A DNA stretch of 64,000 bases, taken from positions 124,001-188,000 of the forward strand of contig JAQSYI010000007.1 of the NCBI GenBank assembly GCA_029256185.1, given 5' to 3'. This DNA comes from Paenibacillaceae bacterium (GTDB lineage: Bacteria; Bacillota; Bacilli; Paenibacillales; NBRC-103111). The notes under the pieces are model-generated. The model had not been told where the DNA came from. It ran no database searches and was given only the letters and a program-made list of their open reading frames with translations. Positions 54,531 to 62,335 of this stretch are shown here, in pieces. How positions within the stretch are numbered: position 1 is the stretch's first letter; each line of letters starts with the position of its first letter. The translations under genes and the position numbers were made by a program.

Positions 54531-55330
54531 AGCTCCTTCGCGTCCTCATCTATTCTCATATGATCAAACTGCCTAATCTCCCCAAGCTCCAGCACAATCG
54601 GGCAATGGTCGCTGCCCAGGATGTCGCAGTCGATGGCCGCGGCGGTGAGGAAGGGGGTTAGCCGGGCGGAGGCCAGGAAATAGTCGATGCGCCAGCCCAC
54701 GTTCTTCTCCCGCACCTTGGGCATATAGGACCACCAGCTATACGCGCCGGTCTTGTCCGGGTAGAAGTAGCGGAAGGTATCCACAAAACCCGCGCCGAGC
54801 AGTTCGGTCATCTTGGCCCGCTCCTCATCGGTAAAGCCGGAGTTGCCCCGGTTGGACTTGGCATTCTTGATGTCGATCTCCTCATGGGCCACATTCAGGT
54901 CGCCGCAGACAATCACCGGCTTCACCGCATCCAGCTGCAGCAGATAAGCGCGGAAGCGGTCCTCCCACTCCATCCGGTAGGGAAGCCGGGACAGGTCCCG
55001 CCGGGCATTGGGCGTATAGACATTCACCAGATAGAAGCCCCCGAATTCCAGTTGAATGATCCGCCCCTCCGGCTCCAGGTCCTCCTCCATGCCGTACCGC
55101 ACCGACAGCGGCTTCACTCTGGTGAACACCGCGGTGCCCGAGTAGCCCTTCTTCTCCGCGTAATTCCAGTATTGGGCGTATGCCTCGCCGGGCGCAAGCG
55201 GGCTCTGGCCCGCTTGCAGCTTGGTCTCCTGCAGACAGAAGATATCCGCATCCGCCTGCTTGAAGTAATCCTCGAATCCCTTGTTCATACAGGCTCTCAG
55301 CCCGTTCACGTTCCACGATACCAGCTTCAT
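54527..55330 (-). CDS. exoA: Exodeoxyribonuclease III (AP endonuclease)
   Basis: A 267-residue protein close to the family length (about 250-270). The endonuclease/exonuclease/phosphatase signatures are in order: MKLVSWNVNGLRAC with the metal-site Asn, FCLQETKLQ with the catalytic Glu, VNVYTPNARRDLSRLPYR, CGDLNVAHEEIDIKN, WWSYMPKVREKNVGWRIDYF and LGSDHCPIVL with the catalytic His. It cuts DNA at abasic sites and removes 3-prime blocks in base excision repair. Confidence 0.95.
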   Translation of the reverse strand: MKLVSWNVNGLRACMNKGFEDYFKQADADIFCLQETKLQAGQSPLAPGEAYAQYWNYAEKKGYSGTAVFTRVKPLSVRYGMEEDLEPEGRIIQLEFGGFYLVNVYTPNARRDLSRLPYRMEWEDRFRAYLLQLDAVKPVIVCGDLNVAHEEIDIKNAKSNRGNSGFTDEERAKMTELLGAGFVDTFRYFYPDKTGAYSWWSYMPKVREKNVGWRIDYFLASARLTPFLTAAAIDCDILGSDHCPIVLELGEIRQFDHMRIDEDAKEL

Positions 55331-55432
55331 CCGTCTACTCTCCTAAGCCACTAAGGTTATTGGTTGATCCCAAGTATAGCAAATACAGCCGTTCCCGGCC
55401 TTTCCTTTGACAGTTTCGGTTGGTCTCTGCCC

Positions 55433-56041
55433 TTACTCCACACCAAACAAACTCACCACCATGGAGACCACATCCCGCTTCAGCACATCATAATCGATAA
55501 AGTCATGCCGGTGATAGACCGCCTCATGGCAATAAACTTCAATCAGATTGAACGCCAAATGGATCTTTTCATGGGGATGAGCCAGCTCCAAGCCCCAGCT
55601 TCTCAGCAACTCGGCCAATTGAAGCACGCTTTTCTCCTCAAATTCCTTCATGAGCTGCCGGACATCCTCATCCTGATACGTCATGGACATCATCTCGTCA
55701 TGGGCGGCCCGGGTTGCGGAATGCGTCTCCATCGACAGGCTGATGATCCGGTCCACAACCTCACGGTATTGGATGGGGGACTGTATTTCCCGAAGAGCAT
55801 GGTACACCGAGTTCATAATCACCTCGCAATAGACATGAAGCGCAGCCATGAAAATAGCCTTCTTATCCCCGAAATAGCTGTAAACCGTTCCGACGGAGAC
55901 GCCGGCGCTCTGGGCAATTTCCATGGTATTGGTGTTGTGGTAGCCCTTATCGGTAAAAAGCGCAAACCCGGCCTGAATGATCCGGTTTTTCTTCTCAACG
56001 GAACGTTTTTGCTTCGGCTCCCTCACGTTTGGATTTCCCAT
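55433..56041 (-). CDS. TetR-family repressor
   Basis: A 202-residue protein from ATG 56041 with AGAGGGG upstream; the frame is open further back without an RBS. The N-terminal helix-turn-helix reads FTDKGYHNTNTMEIAQSAGV followed by SVGTVYSYFGDKKAIF. A long ligand-binding helical domain follows. It is divergent from the ABC exporter at 56197, and two ATGA-N8-TCAT operators lie between them. It should repress the exporter until an unknown ligand appears. Confidence 0.9.
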   Translation of the reverse strand: MGNPNVREPKQKRSVEKKNRIIQAGFALFTDKGYHNTNTMEIAQSAGVSVGTVYSYFGDKKAIFMAALHVYCEVIMNSVYHALREIQSPIQYREVVDRIISLSMETHSATRAAHDEMMSMTYQDEDVRQLMKEFEEKSVLQLAELLRSWGLELAHPHEKIHLAFNLIEVYCHEAVYHRHDFIDYDVLKRDVVSMVVSLFGVE

Positions 56042-56066
56042 GGTACCCCTCTTTGTTTTTCTATTA

Positions 56067-56186
56067 TTATACCATTGTAATATATAACCCCGCGCAAAAA
56101 CAACAAACATGAGTATTATTTCATGTTTTCATTGACAGTTGCCAGAAAATTCATTACGATGAAACATGAAATACATCTCATATTTC
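56067..56186. promoter_or_regulatory. Divergent promoters and two TetR operators
   Basis: Operator 1 (56105-56128) is AAACATGA-N8-TCATGTTT, a perfect dyad. Operator 2 (56161-56186) is GAAACATGA-N8-TCATATTTC with one mismatch. The plus promoter TTGACA (56132-56137), 17 bases, TACGAT (56155-56160) lies between them. A minus promoter TTGCGC (56092-56097), 19 bases, TATAAT (56067-56072) reads towards the TetR gene. Operator centres are 57 bp apart. Confidence 0.8.
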
Positions 56187-56196
56187 GGAGGCTGCA

Positions 56197-56901
56197 ATGG
56201 GCGGAATGATTGAATTCAAGAATGTGACGAAATCGTATCAGCTGGGCCAGGGTGATTATTTGGCGCTCAACCAGGTCAGCTTCACCATCGACGAGGGAGA
56301 ATTTGTTGTGATATTGGGCCCGAGCGGCGCGGGCAAATCAACCGTGCTCAATCTGCTAGGCGGCATGGACACGGCCACAAGCGGGGATATCATCGTGAAC
56401 GGCAATAATATCACGGCTTGCAAGGATAAAGAACTGACCCGCTACCGCGCCGAAAATGTAGGCTTTGTCTTCCAGTTCTATAATCTGCTGCCTACCTTGA
56501 CCGCCCTGGAGAATGTGGCGCTGACCAGAGATATTGTCAGAGATGCCCTGGACCCTTCGGTTATGCTGGCCTCCGTTGGTCTGGGCAAGCAGGCCAGCCA
56601 GTTTCCGTCCCAGCTCTCCGGCGGCGAGCAGCAGCGGGTCTCCATTGCCCGGGCCATCTGCAAGAATCCAACGATGCTCCTCTGCGACGAGCCGACAGGG
56701 GCTCTCGACTCCGAAACCGGCATCGTCATCCTTTCCCTGCTGCAGCAGATGAGCAGAGAAAATAACAAAACCGTTATTATCGTCACCCACAATTCGGCTC
56801 TGGCTCAAGCCGCCGACAAAATCATCCGCATCAAAAACGGCATGGTTCAGGAGGTTGTGAACAATGAGCATCCCGCTTCCATCAGGGAGGTGGCCTGGTA
56901 A
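56197..56901 (+). CDS. ABC transporter ATP-binding protein (LolD/MacB type)
   Basis: A 234-residue ATPase with CGGAGG five bases before the ATG. The Walker A is GPSGAGKST, the Q-loop FQFYNLLPTL, the signature LSGGEQQRVSIARAI, the Walker B LLCDEPTGALD, and the H-loop VTHN. Length and Q-loop sequence match the LolD/MacB/YxdL group, which drives FtsX-type permeases that expel peptides, antibiotics or lipids rather than import. It overlaps the permease start (TAATG). Confidence 0.95.
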   Translation: MGGMIEFKNVTKSYQLGQGDYLALNQVSFTIDEGEFVVILGPSGAGKSTVLNLLGGMDTATSGDIIVNGNNITACKDKELTRYRAENVGFVFQFYNLLPTLTALENVALTRDIVRDALDPSVMLASVGLGKQASQFPSQLSGGEQQRVSIARAICKNPTMLLCDEPTGALDSETGIVILSLLQQMSRENNKTVIIVTHNSALAQAADKIIRIKNGMVQEVVNNEHPASIREVAW

Positions 56902-59174
56902 TGCTCTTCCGTAAAATGCTGCGGGATATGTTGAACAATAAGATGCAGTTCATCTCCATCTTCCTGATGGCTTTTCTCGGGGTGGGAATCTTCACGGGGA
57001 TTGGCGGGGAATGGAGAGGACTTCAGGAAACGGTGGACGATTATTATGAACAAACCCGGCTTGCCGATATTGTTATTTACGGTAACAGCTATTCCATAGA
57101 GGACATCGACAAACTCACAGCTATTCCGGGAGTGACTGCAGCGCAGAGACGGCTGACGCTTGAAACCATCGGCAGCTTTGACAACAAGCCGGTGATTACC
57201 CTGCATATTATCGAGGAGAACAGCATCTCAAGGCCGCAGCCGGTCAGCGGATCGGAATTCTCCCCCGGACTGGACGGGGTTTGGCTCGATGAGCGTTTTG
57301 CCGCAGCCAAGGGTCTCCGGCCCGGAGATTCCATCACCTTCTCCTTCAACGGCATGACCTTAACCAAACCGATCCAGGGCACGGTGTATGGGCCGGAGCA
57401 TGTGTTCTTCGTCAAGGATGGCGACCTGTCCCCCAACTTCGCCAATATGGGGTACGGCTACCTGCCCGCAGGCGCGCTGCCCCGGGAACTGGACATCCCG
57501 TATAACGAGCTCTTGGTAAGCAGCGGACGCGGGGACCTGGACCAGTTGGAGAAGGAAGCAGCAGCAGCATTGTCCGGCCGGTACAGCGTGTTCCTGCCCC
57601 AGGCCGACAACACCAGCGTGTCCATGTTCCAGAATGAAATCCGGCAGCACCAGGCCATGGGCTCCGTCTTCCCTGTTGCGTTCATCGCCATAGCCATTCT
57701 GACCATTCTGACCACCATGACCCGCCTGGTGAACAGCCAGCGCACCCAGATCGGTACACTGAAGGCCATGGGGTTTTCTTCACGGATTATACTGGGGCAC
57801 TATGTGTCCTACGGCTTCTGGATTTCCCTGCTGGGCTCCTTTCTGGGCGCGGCGGTAGGACCGCTCACTCTGCCCAGGCTGTTCTTCCCCTCCTTGTCGG
57901 CTTACTACACGCTGCCTCAGTGGAAGTCTGCCCAGACGCCTCTCTTTTACCTGGTTGCCGGATTGGCGGTGTTGGCTTGCACCCTGACTACGCTATGGGC
58001 CTGCGGCAATGTGCTGAAGGATACGCCTGCCGGGACCCTGCGTCCCAAAGCCCCCAAGGCGGTCAAGCAGGGAGGGCTGGAGAAGCTCGCTCTGTGGAAA
58101 AAAGCCAGCTTCAACCTGAAGTGGAATCTGCGGGATATCACCCGCAACAAAATCCGCTCCGGCATGGCCGTAATTGGGGTGCTAAGCTGCACCGCCCTGC
58201 TGGTCTGCGCCTTCGGCATGCAGGATTCCATGAACGATGTGGCGCGCTGGCAGTATCAGGACATCAACCGCTTCGAAACCAAGCTCACCGTGGACAAGAC
58301 GGCTACTGCCGGGCAGACGGCAGCGGTTATCCAAAGCGTCAACGGACAGGCACTGATGGAAGCCCCCATCGAGATCAAGGCCGGGGAGACGAAAAAAACC
58401 GGAACCGCCACCATCACGGACCAAGTCACGCTGATGAAGAACACGGATAAGTCCCGGCGGTACATCGAGCTTCCGGCAGACGGAGTTTCCATCAGCTACA
58501 AGATGGCGGACCTGCTGGGCGTGAAGGAGGGGGATGAAATCACCTGGCATCTATACGGTGAGGAGAACTGGATCACCTCCCGGATTGCCGCTGTGTACCG
58601 GACGCCCACCAGCCAGGGCATCTCCTTGACCAAGGAGCACTTCGCAGACTTGGCCGGCAGCTTCACGCCGACCTCCATTCTGAGCGCCGGGAAGGCCACG
58701 GGGGAATTCCCCGGCATTTCCGGAGTATGGTCCGCTTCCGAGCTGGCCGACAGCTGGGAGGATACCACCGAGGCGATGAATCTGATGGTGTATGTGCTGA
58801 TTTTCTGCGCTGTTCTGCTGGCAGTGGTGGTGCTCTACAACCTGGGATTGCTGTTCTTTACCGAGAAGGAGCGGGAGCTGGCTACGCTCAAGGTCATAGG
58901 CTTCCAGGCCAGACAGCTCCGCGGGCTGCTGCTGACCCAGAATGTCTGGTTATCCGTCATCGGCATTCTGGCGGGCATCCCATGCGGCAAGTGGCTCATT
59001 GACGTGATGATCGCCACGATGGGGGACAGCTTCGACATGATGACCGTTGTCAGCCTCTCCAGCATGTTGACCAGCATCCTGATTGCCTTATCCCTATCCG
59101 TTGCCGTCAACCTGATGTTTTCGGGCAGAATCAAGCGGGTGGACATGGTCGGCTCCCTGAAGGGAGTGGAGTAA
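56901..59174 (+). CDS. FtsX-family ABC transporter permease
   Basis: A 757-residue permease. A helix near residues 14-35 is followed by a long extracellular domain (about 40-250). Three helices lie at about 255-380, then a helix near 425, a second extracellular domain, and three C-terminal helices at about 630-740. Each half has a FtsX-type core (TIRLVNSQRTQIGTLKAMGF-like and TEKERELATLKVIGF). This eight-helix arrangement is usual for Firmicute antimicrobial-peptide exporters and MacB-like systems. It is co-translated with the ATPase and repressed by the TetR gene. The substrate is unknown. Confidence 0.92.
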   Translation: MLFRKMLRDMLNNKMQFISIFLMAFLGVGIFTGIGGEWRGLQETVDDYYEQTRLADIVIYGNSYSIEDIDKLTAIPGVTAAQRRLTLETIGSFDNKPVITLHIIEENSISRPQPVSGSEFSPGLDGVWLDERFAAAKGLRPGDSITFSFNGMTLTKPIQGTVYGPEHVFFVKDGDLSPNFANMGYGYLPAGALPRELDIPYNELLVSSGRGDLDQLEKEAAAALSGRYSVFLPQADNTSVSMFQNEIRQHQAMGSVFPVAFIAIAILTILTTMTRLVNSQRTQIGTLKAMGFSSRIILGHYVSYGFWISLLGSFLGAAVGPLTLPRLFFPSLSAYYTLPQWKSAQTPLFYLVAGLAVLACTLTTLWACGNVLKDTPAGTLRPKAPKAVKQGGLEKLALWKKASFNLKWNLRDITRNKIRSGMAVIGVLSCTALLVCAFGMQDSMNDVARWQYQDINRFETKLTVDKTATAGQTAAVIQSVNGQALMEAPIEIKAGETKKTGTATITDQVTLMKNTDKSRRYIELPADGVSISYKMADLLGVKEGDEITWHLYGEENWITSRIAAVYRTPTSQGISLTKEHFADLAGSFTPTSILSAGKATGEFPGISGVWSASELADSWEDTTEAMNLMVYVLIFCAVLLAVVVLYNLGLLFFTEKERELATLKVIGFQARQLRGLLLTQNVWLSVIGILAGIPCGKWLIDVMIATMGDSFDMMTVVSLSSMLTSILIALSLSVAVNLMFSGRIKRVDMVGSLKGVE

Positions 59175-59184
59175 TTTTCTTAAA

Positions 59185-59221
59185 GGGGGGAGCTGTGATG
59201 CACGTGATGCACGCTCCCCCC
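59185..59221. terminator. Hairpin between convergent genes
   Basis: GGGGGGAGC (59185-59193) pairs with GCTCCCCCC (59213-59221) across a loop holding two copies of GTGATGCAC. It lies just after the exporter stop. No long T-tract is present on the plus strand, but TTTAAGAAAATT follows on the minus strand. Confidence 0.55.
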
Positions 59222-59323
59222 GGGACAGACCAGCGGCTGGCCGCGGCATATCGGATGCCGGTTTTTCCATAGTTATCCAATCTCTTATTCCGCTTGAAAC
59301 TCACCCATCCAGCAAAGTTACTC

Positions 59324-61153
59324 CTATAACCATTCGTTTATTTCTCTCGTTTCACCCTTATAGTGGAGGCGGATGGCGCCTTCACTCTCCAGCAGCACAG
59401 GCTGCTCCAACCAGCTTTTTTTACAGTATTCCTTATCAATCACACCTAAGACGGCACAAGCCATCACCGTTTCTCCAATCTGGACATCCCCTTCGAGGAC
59501 GGGCATGACTGCTCTTGGATGCAGCAGATTGGTATTGGGCTCCGTTACTTGCAGCCGGGCTTTTCTGTTTCCATTCAAATCAATAATTCCGCTGCAGCTC
59601 CATGGATAAAGGGCGCAGACGGAGTTTTTCGTCTCTAACTTTTCCAATTGTTTTATTTCGTCACCCCATGCTGCAGAGAAACCGCATTCGGCTGTGACGA
59701 GCCGCCGGCTTGTTTGTATCTGGTGAATTCGGATATGATAGGCACCCAGAGGAATTAGAACCGTTTTGATAACCACATCCTCCCACGGCCTCCAAGTCGA
59801 AATAATGGAATTCCCCCTCATCTCAACCTGTTCGCAATTCTGCCGGACCCGGTAAGCTCTGCCGTCTTCCGACAAAGCAAGCATAGAGTCAAAGGCCCCT
59901 TGTTCTACTGTCCGGTTTGACCTGGAGACGCTAAAGCCGAAAATATTGGAATAAGCGAATTTGGAATACTTGGCTTCATTATGAACCGGATTAAAATCCG
60001 CGTACTGCCCTGAGGTTAAGGCAACTACATGCCTGTTTTCCTCCATATGCTGGATGATCATTTTGGGGTGTTTTTGAACCGACAGAGGGTTTAGCAGGGG
60101 GAAGGGCTTTTCCTCCGCAAGCCAAAAGGCATGGTCATCCGGCAGCGCAAGCACCAAAAAGCTCTTTAACGCCCAATAAGGGGAACCCGGCGCATTATAG
60201 CCCTCAGACATAATCAGGTTGGGATAGCCATATCCAATTGACAAAATACCGTCACGGTCAAAAACCGGTTTATTGAACCACCACCGCAAATGCCTTAAAA
60301 TAATCCCTTTTACCACACCCAGATCCTCATCACCGCCACCGGCATACACATAGGCACTCCAAAATGCCGTTTGGGCGAATCTGTAGGTCAGACTCCGGCC
60401 AAAGGGAAGCGCATCCCCTTCACTGGAAAACCAATGGATAAAGTCTTTGGCAAAGAGTCTGGCGCGTTCAAGATATTTATGCTCACCCGCAGCCTTTCCA
60501 TAGATCAGTCCGTAAAAATGCATGGCAAAAGCAATATAATAATCGAATTGCGCATTTCGCCCATCTCCGTACCAGCCTTCTCCATAATAAAAGGAATCCA
60601 GCGTATCCAGCGATTTTTGCAAAAGAACACGATCATACTCCCTGCCTGCCACTGCAAGCCCCATGTCCACCATGACCCTGAAAAACTGCCAATTGTTATG
60701 ATAAGGCTCATGGCGGTTAATTCCATTAAGCCCATAAGTCAGGTTATCCCGTTCATGATCATTCAGCGGCTGCCACAGCTTATCAGGCACCAAGGCAATG
60801 GCAAATCCCACCGCGGCCATCTCCACCATGCGGATATCTCCTGCATGGGCATTGCCCCAGTACTCCGGATGCTCCGGATTAGTACCGTTTTTTATCCCTG
60901 CCAGATAGTTCTGCTCAAGACCGCTGTCGCCTCCTCCCAGCAAAAATGGGGCAAGTCCCCAGAGCACCCTGGAGAATCCCTCTAAAAAAGCAACGTTCTC
61001 CGGATACGAAGCGCCTGTATGACCGATCCGCAATTGGGCGTATCCCGGGCTGTAAAATTTCTTAAGCGGTTCAGTAATCTGCAGAAAAGCATCCTGTAAA
61101 TCCTTTTTTGTCCGTAACGGATTATTGCGGATTGGCAAGTGAAAATCAACCAT
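59324..61153 (-). CDS. DUF2264 family protein, probable glycan-active enzyme
   Basis: The 609-residue protein starts at ATG 61153 with GGGGAGGAG upstream. It has no signal peptide. The N-terminal ~370 residues look like an alpha/alpha-barrel (FLEGFSRVLWGLAPFLLGGG, HNNWQFFRVMVDMGLAVAG, YYGEGWYGDGRNAQFDYY). The rest is a beta-sandwich-rich region. This matches DUF2264. I recall some members being assigned to a glycosidase family active on glucuronides, but cannot verify it here. The toroid plus sandwich layout parallels the heparinase-like genes of loci 1 and 4. Confidence 0.82.
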   Translation of the reverse strand: MVDFHLPIRNNPLRTKKDLQDAFLQITEPLKKFYSPGYAQLRIGHTGASYPENVAFLEGFSRVLWGLAPFLLGGGDSGLEQNYLAGIKNGTNPEHPEYWGNAHAGDIRMVEMAAVGFAIALVPDKLWQPLNDHERDNLTYGLNGINRHEPYHNNWQFFRVMVDMGLAVAGREYDRVLLQKSLDTLDSFYYGEGWYGDGRNAQFDYYIAFAMHFYGLIYGKAAGEHKYLERARLFAKDFIHWFSSEGDALPFGRSLTYRFAQTAFWSAYVYAGGGDEDLGVVKGIILRHLRWWFNKPVFDRDGILSIGYGYPNLIMSEGYNAPGSPYWALKSFLVLALPDDHAFWLAEEKPFPLLNPLSVQKHPKMIIQHMEENRHVVALTSGQYADFNPVHNEAKYSKFAYSNIFGFSVSRSNRTVEQGAFDSMLALSEDGRAYRVRQNCEQVEMRGNSIISTWRPWEDVVIKTVLIPLGAYHIRIHQIQTSRRLVTAECGFSAAWGDEIKQLEKLETKNSVCALYPWSCSGIIDLNGNRKARLQVTEPNTNLLHPRAVMPVLEGDVQIGETVMACAVLGVIDKEYCKKSWLEQPVLLESEGAIRLHYKGETREINEWL

Positions 61154-61283
61154 CCTTATCTCCTCCCCGGGAACAACGTATATTGGAATGCCATTAACTA
61201 TGGTTTCCTTGAGCTGCTTGCCGTTATAGTTGGAATGTATAATGGTAAAATAAGAGCAAACAAACGAAAAAGGTGGAGATTTC

Positions 61284-62018
61284 ATGAAGCTAACGGTTAT
61301 CGGCAGATGGGGCGCTTTCCCGGCGGCGGGAGAAGCTACGGCAAGCTACCTGTTGGAAGCAGGCGGGCAAAAGCTGCTGCTGGACTGCGGAAGCGGGGCT
61401 TTGTCTGTCTTGCAGCGCTTTGCTCCAATCAGCGAATTATCCGCCGTCTTTATCTCGCACCAGCATTACGACCATATGGCCGACCTGGGCTGTCTTCAGT
61501 ATGCCTGTCTGATTGATACGGATCTGGAGCGCAGGGATCAGCCCTTGCGGCTGTTCATTCCCGGCGAAGCGGAGAGCAGCTGGCCCGTTCCCGTCATGAA
61601 AGGGACCTCCTCCTCCAGAATTCACGAGAACGCGAGGATATCCTTGGACGGAGGGATTGAGCTGTCCTTTTTCCGGACCAATCATGGGGCATATTGCCTG
61701 GGAATGCGGATCGAGGCGGAGGGTAAAGTCCTGGTGTATACCGCGGACACCCGCTATGATGAATCCCTCGTTCCTTATATGTTGGATGCCGACCTGCTGA
61801 TCACGGAATGCTCCTTTTATGCGAACTTCAACGCAAGCCAATACGGCCACATGAACGCCCATGAAGCAGGAAAGCTGGCTGCCAAGGCAGGGGCAAGGAG
61901 TTTGCTGCTGTCGCATCTGCCCCACTTTGGCGATGTGCAGGTATTGAAGGAGGAGGCAGCAGCTTTCTTCACCGGGGAGATACAGGTAGCAGCGCTTGGG
62001 CTGGAGGTTGAAATTTAG
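61284..62018 (+). CDS. MBL-fold metallo-hydrolase (YhfI-like, RNase Z-related)
   Basis: A 244-residue protein with GGTGGAG upstream. The metal site HQHYDHMADLG matches the H-x-H-x-D-H signature. Further ligands are expected in FFRTNHGAYCLGM, YTADTRYDES, the ITECSFY segment and LLLSHLPHFGD. The N-terminus MKLVTIGRWGAFP-like start and length fit the YhfI group, small cytoplasmic phosphodiesterase-like hydrolases. It is divergent from the DUF2264 gene, with 130 bp between them. Confidence 0.9.
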   Translation: MKLTVIGRWGAFPAAGEATASYLLEAGGQKLLLDCGSGALSVLQRFAPISELSAVFISHQHYDHMADLGCLQYACLIDTDLERRDQPLRLFIPGEAESSWPVPVMKGTSSSRIHENARISLDGGIELSFFRTNHGAYCLGMRIEAEGKVLVYTADTRYDESLVPYMLDADLLITECSFYANFNASQYGHMNAHEAGKLAAKAGARSLLLSHLPHFGDVQVLKEEAAAFFTGEIQVAALGLEVEI

Positions 62019-62131
62019 ACGGGACAGCTGTGCAAGGACCGGACGGGATAGGTGGGCGAGGACTGGTCGGGACAGGTATGAGAGAACAGAAAGGGCTGCG
62101 TGGACTGGTCGGGACAGGCGGGGACGCAGAG

Positions 62132-62320
62132 CTAACGGACAGGAGCGACGCTTAAACGGGCAAATGGGGCTATGAACGATTGTAACGGACAGGAGAGGCC
62201 TTATGGGTCCACAATTGCCTGCTAGAAGGCTATTGGGGAGCAAATAGAGGCTTTCCGGTCCGTTAGAATTTCCAAGGCCTGCTTTTGAGTCGAATAAGGG
62301 CTTCTCTGTCCGTTACAGCT
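62132..62320. repeat. Inverted array of TAACGGACAG-type sites
   Basis: TAACGGACAGGAG occurs at about 62133-62145 and again at 62183-62195. Inverted partners, CGGTCCGTTA and CTGTCCGTTA, lie at about 62256-62265 and 62305-62314. Spacings are about 50, 76 and 50 bp, close to those of the four-palindrome elements at 19.5 and 49.3 kb. Just before it, GACTGGTCGGGACAGG is duplicated at 62061-62076 and 62103-62118. The stretch 62019-62335 holds no gene. Confidence 0.6.
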
Positions 62321-62335
62321 GGAGCGCCCGTGCTC

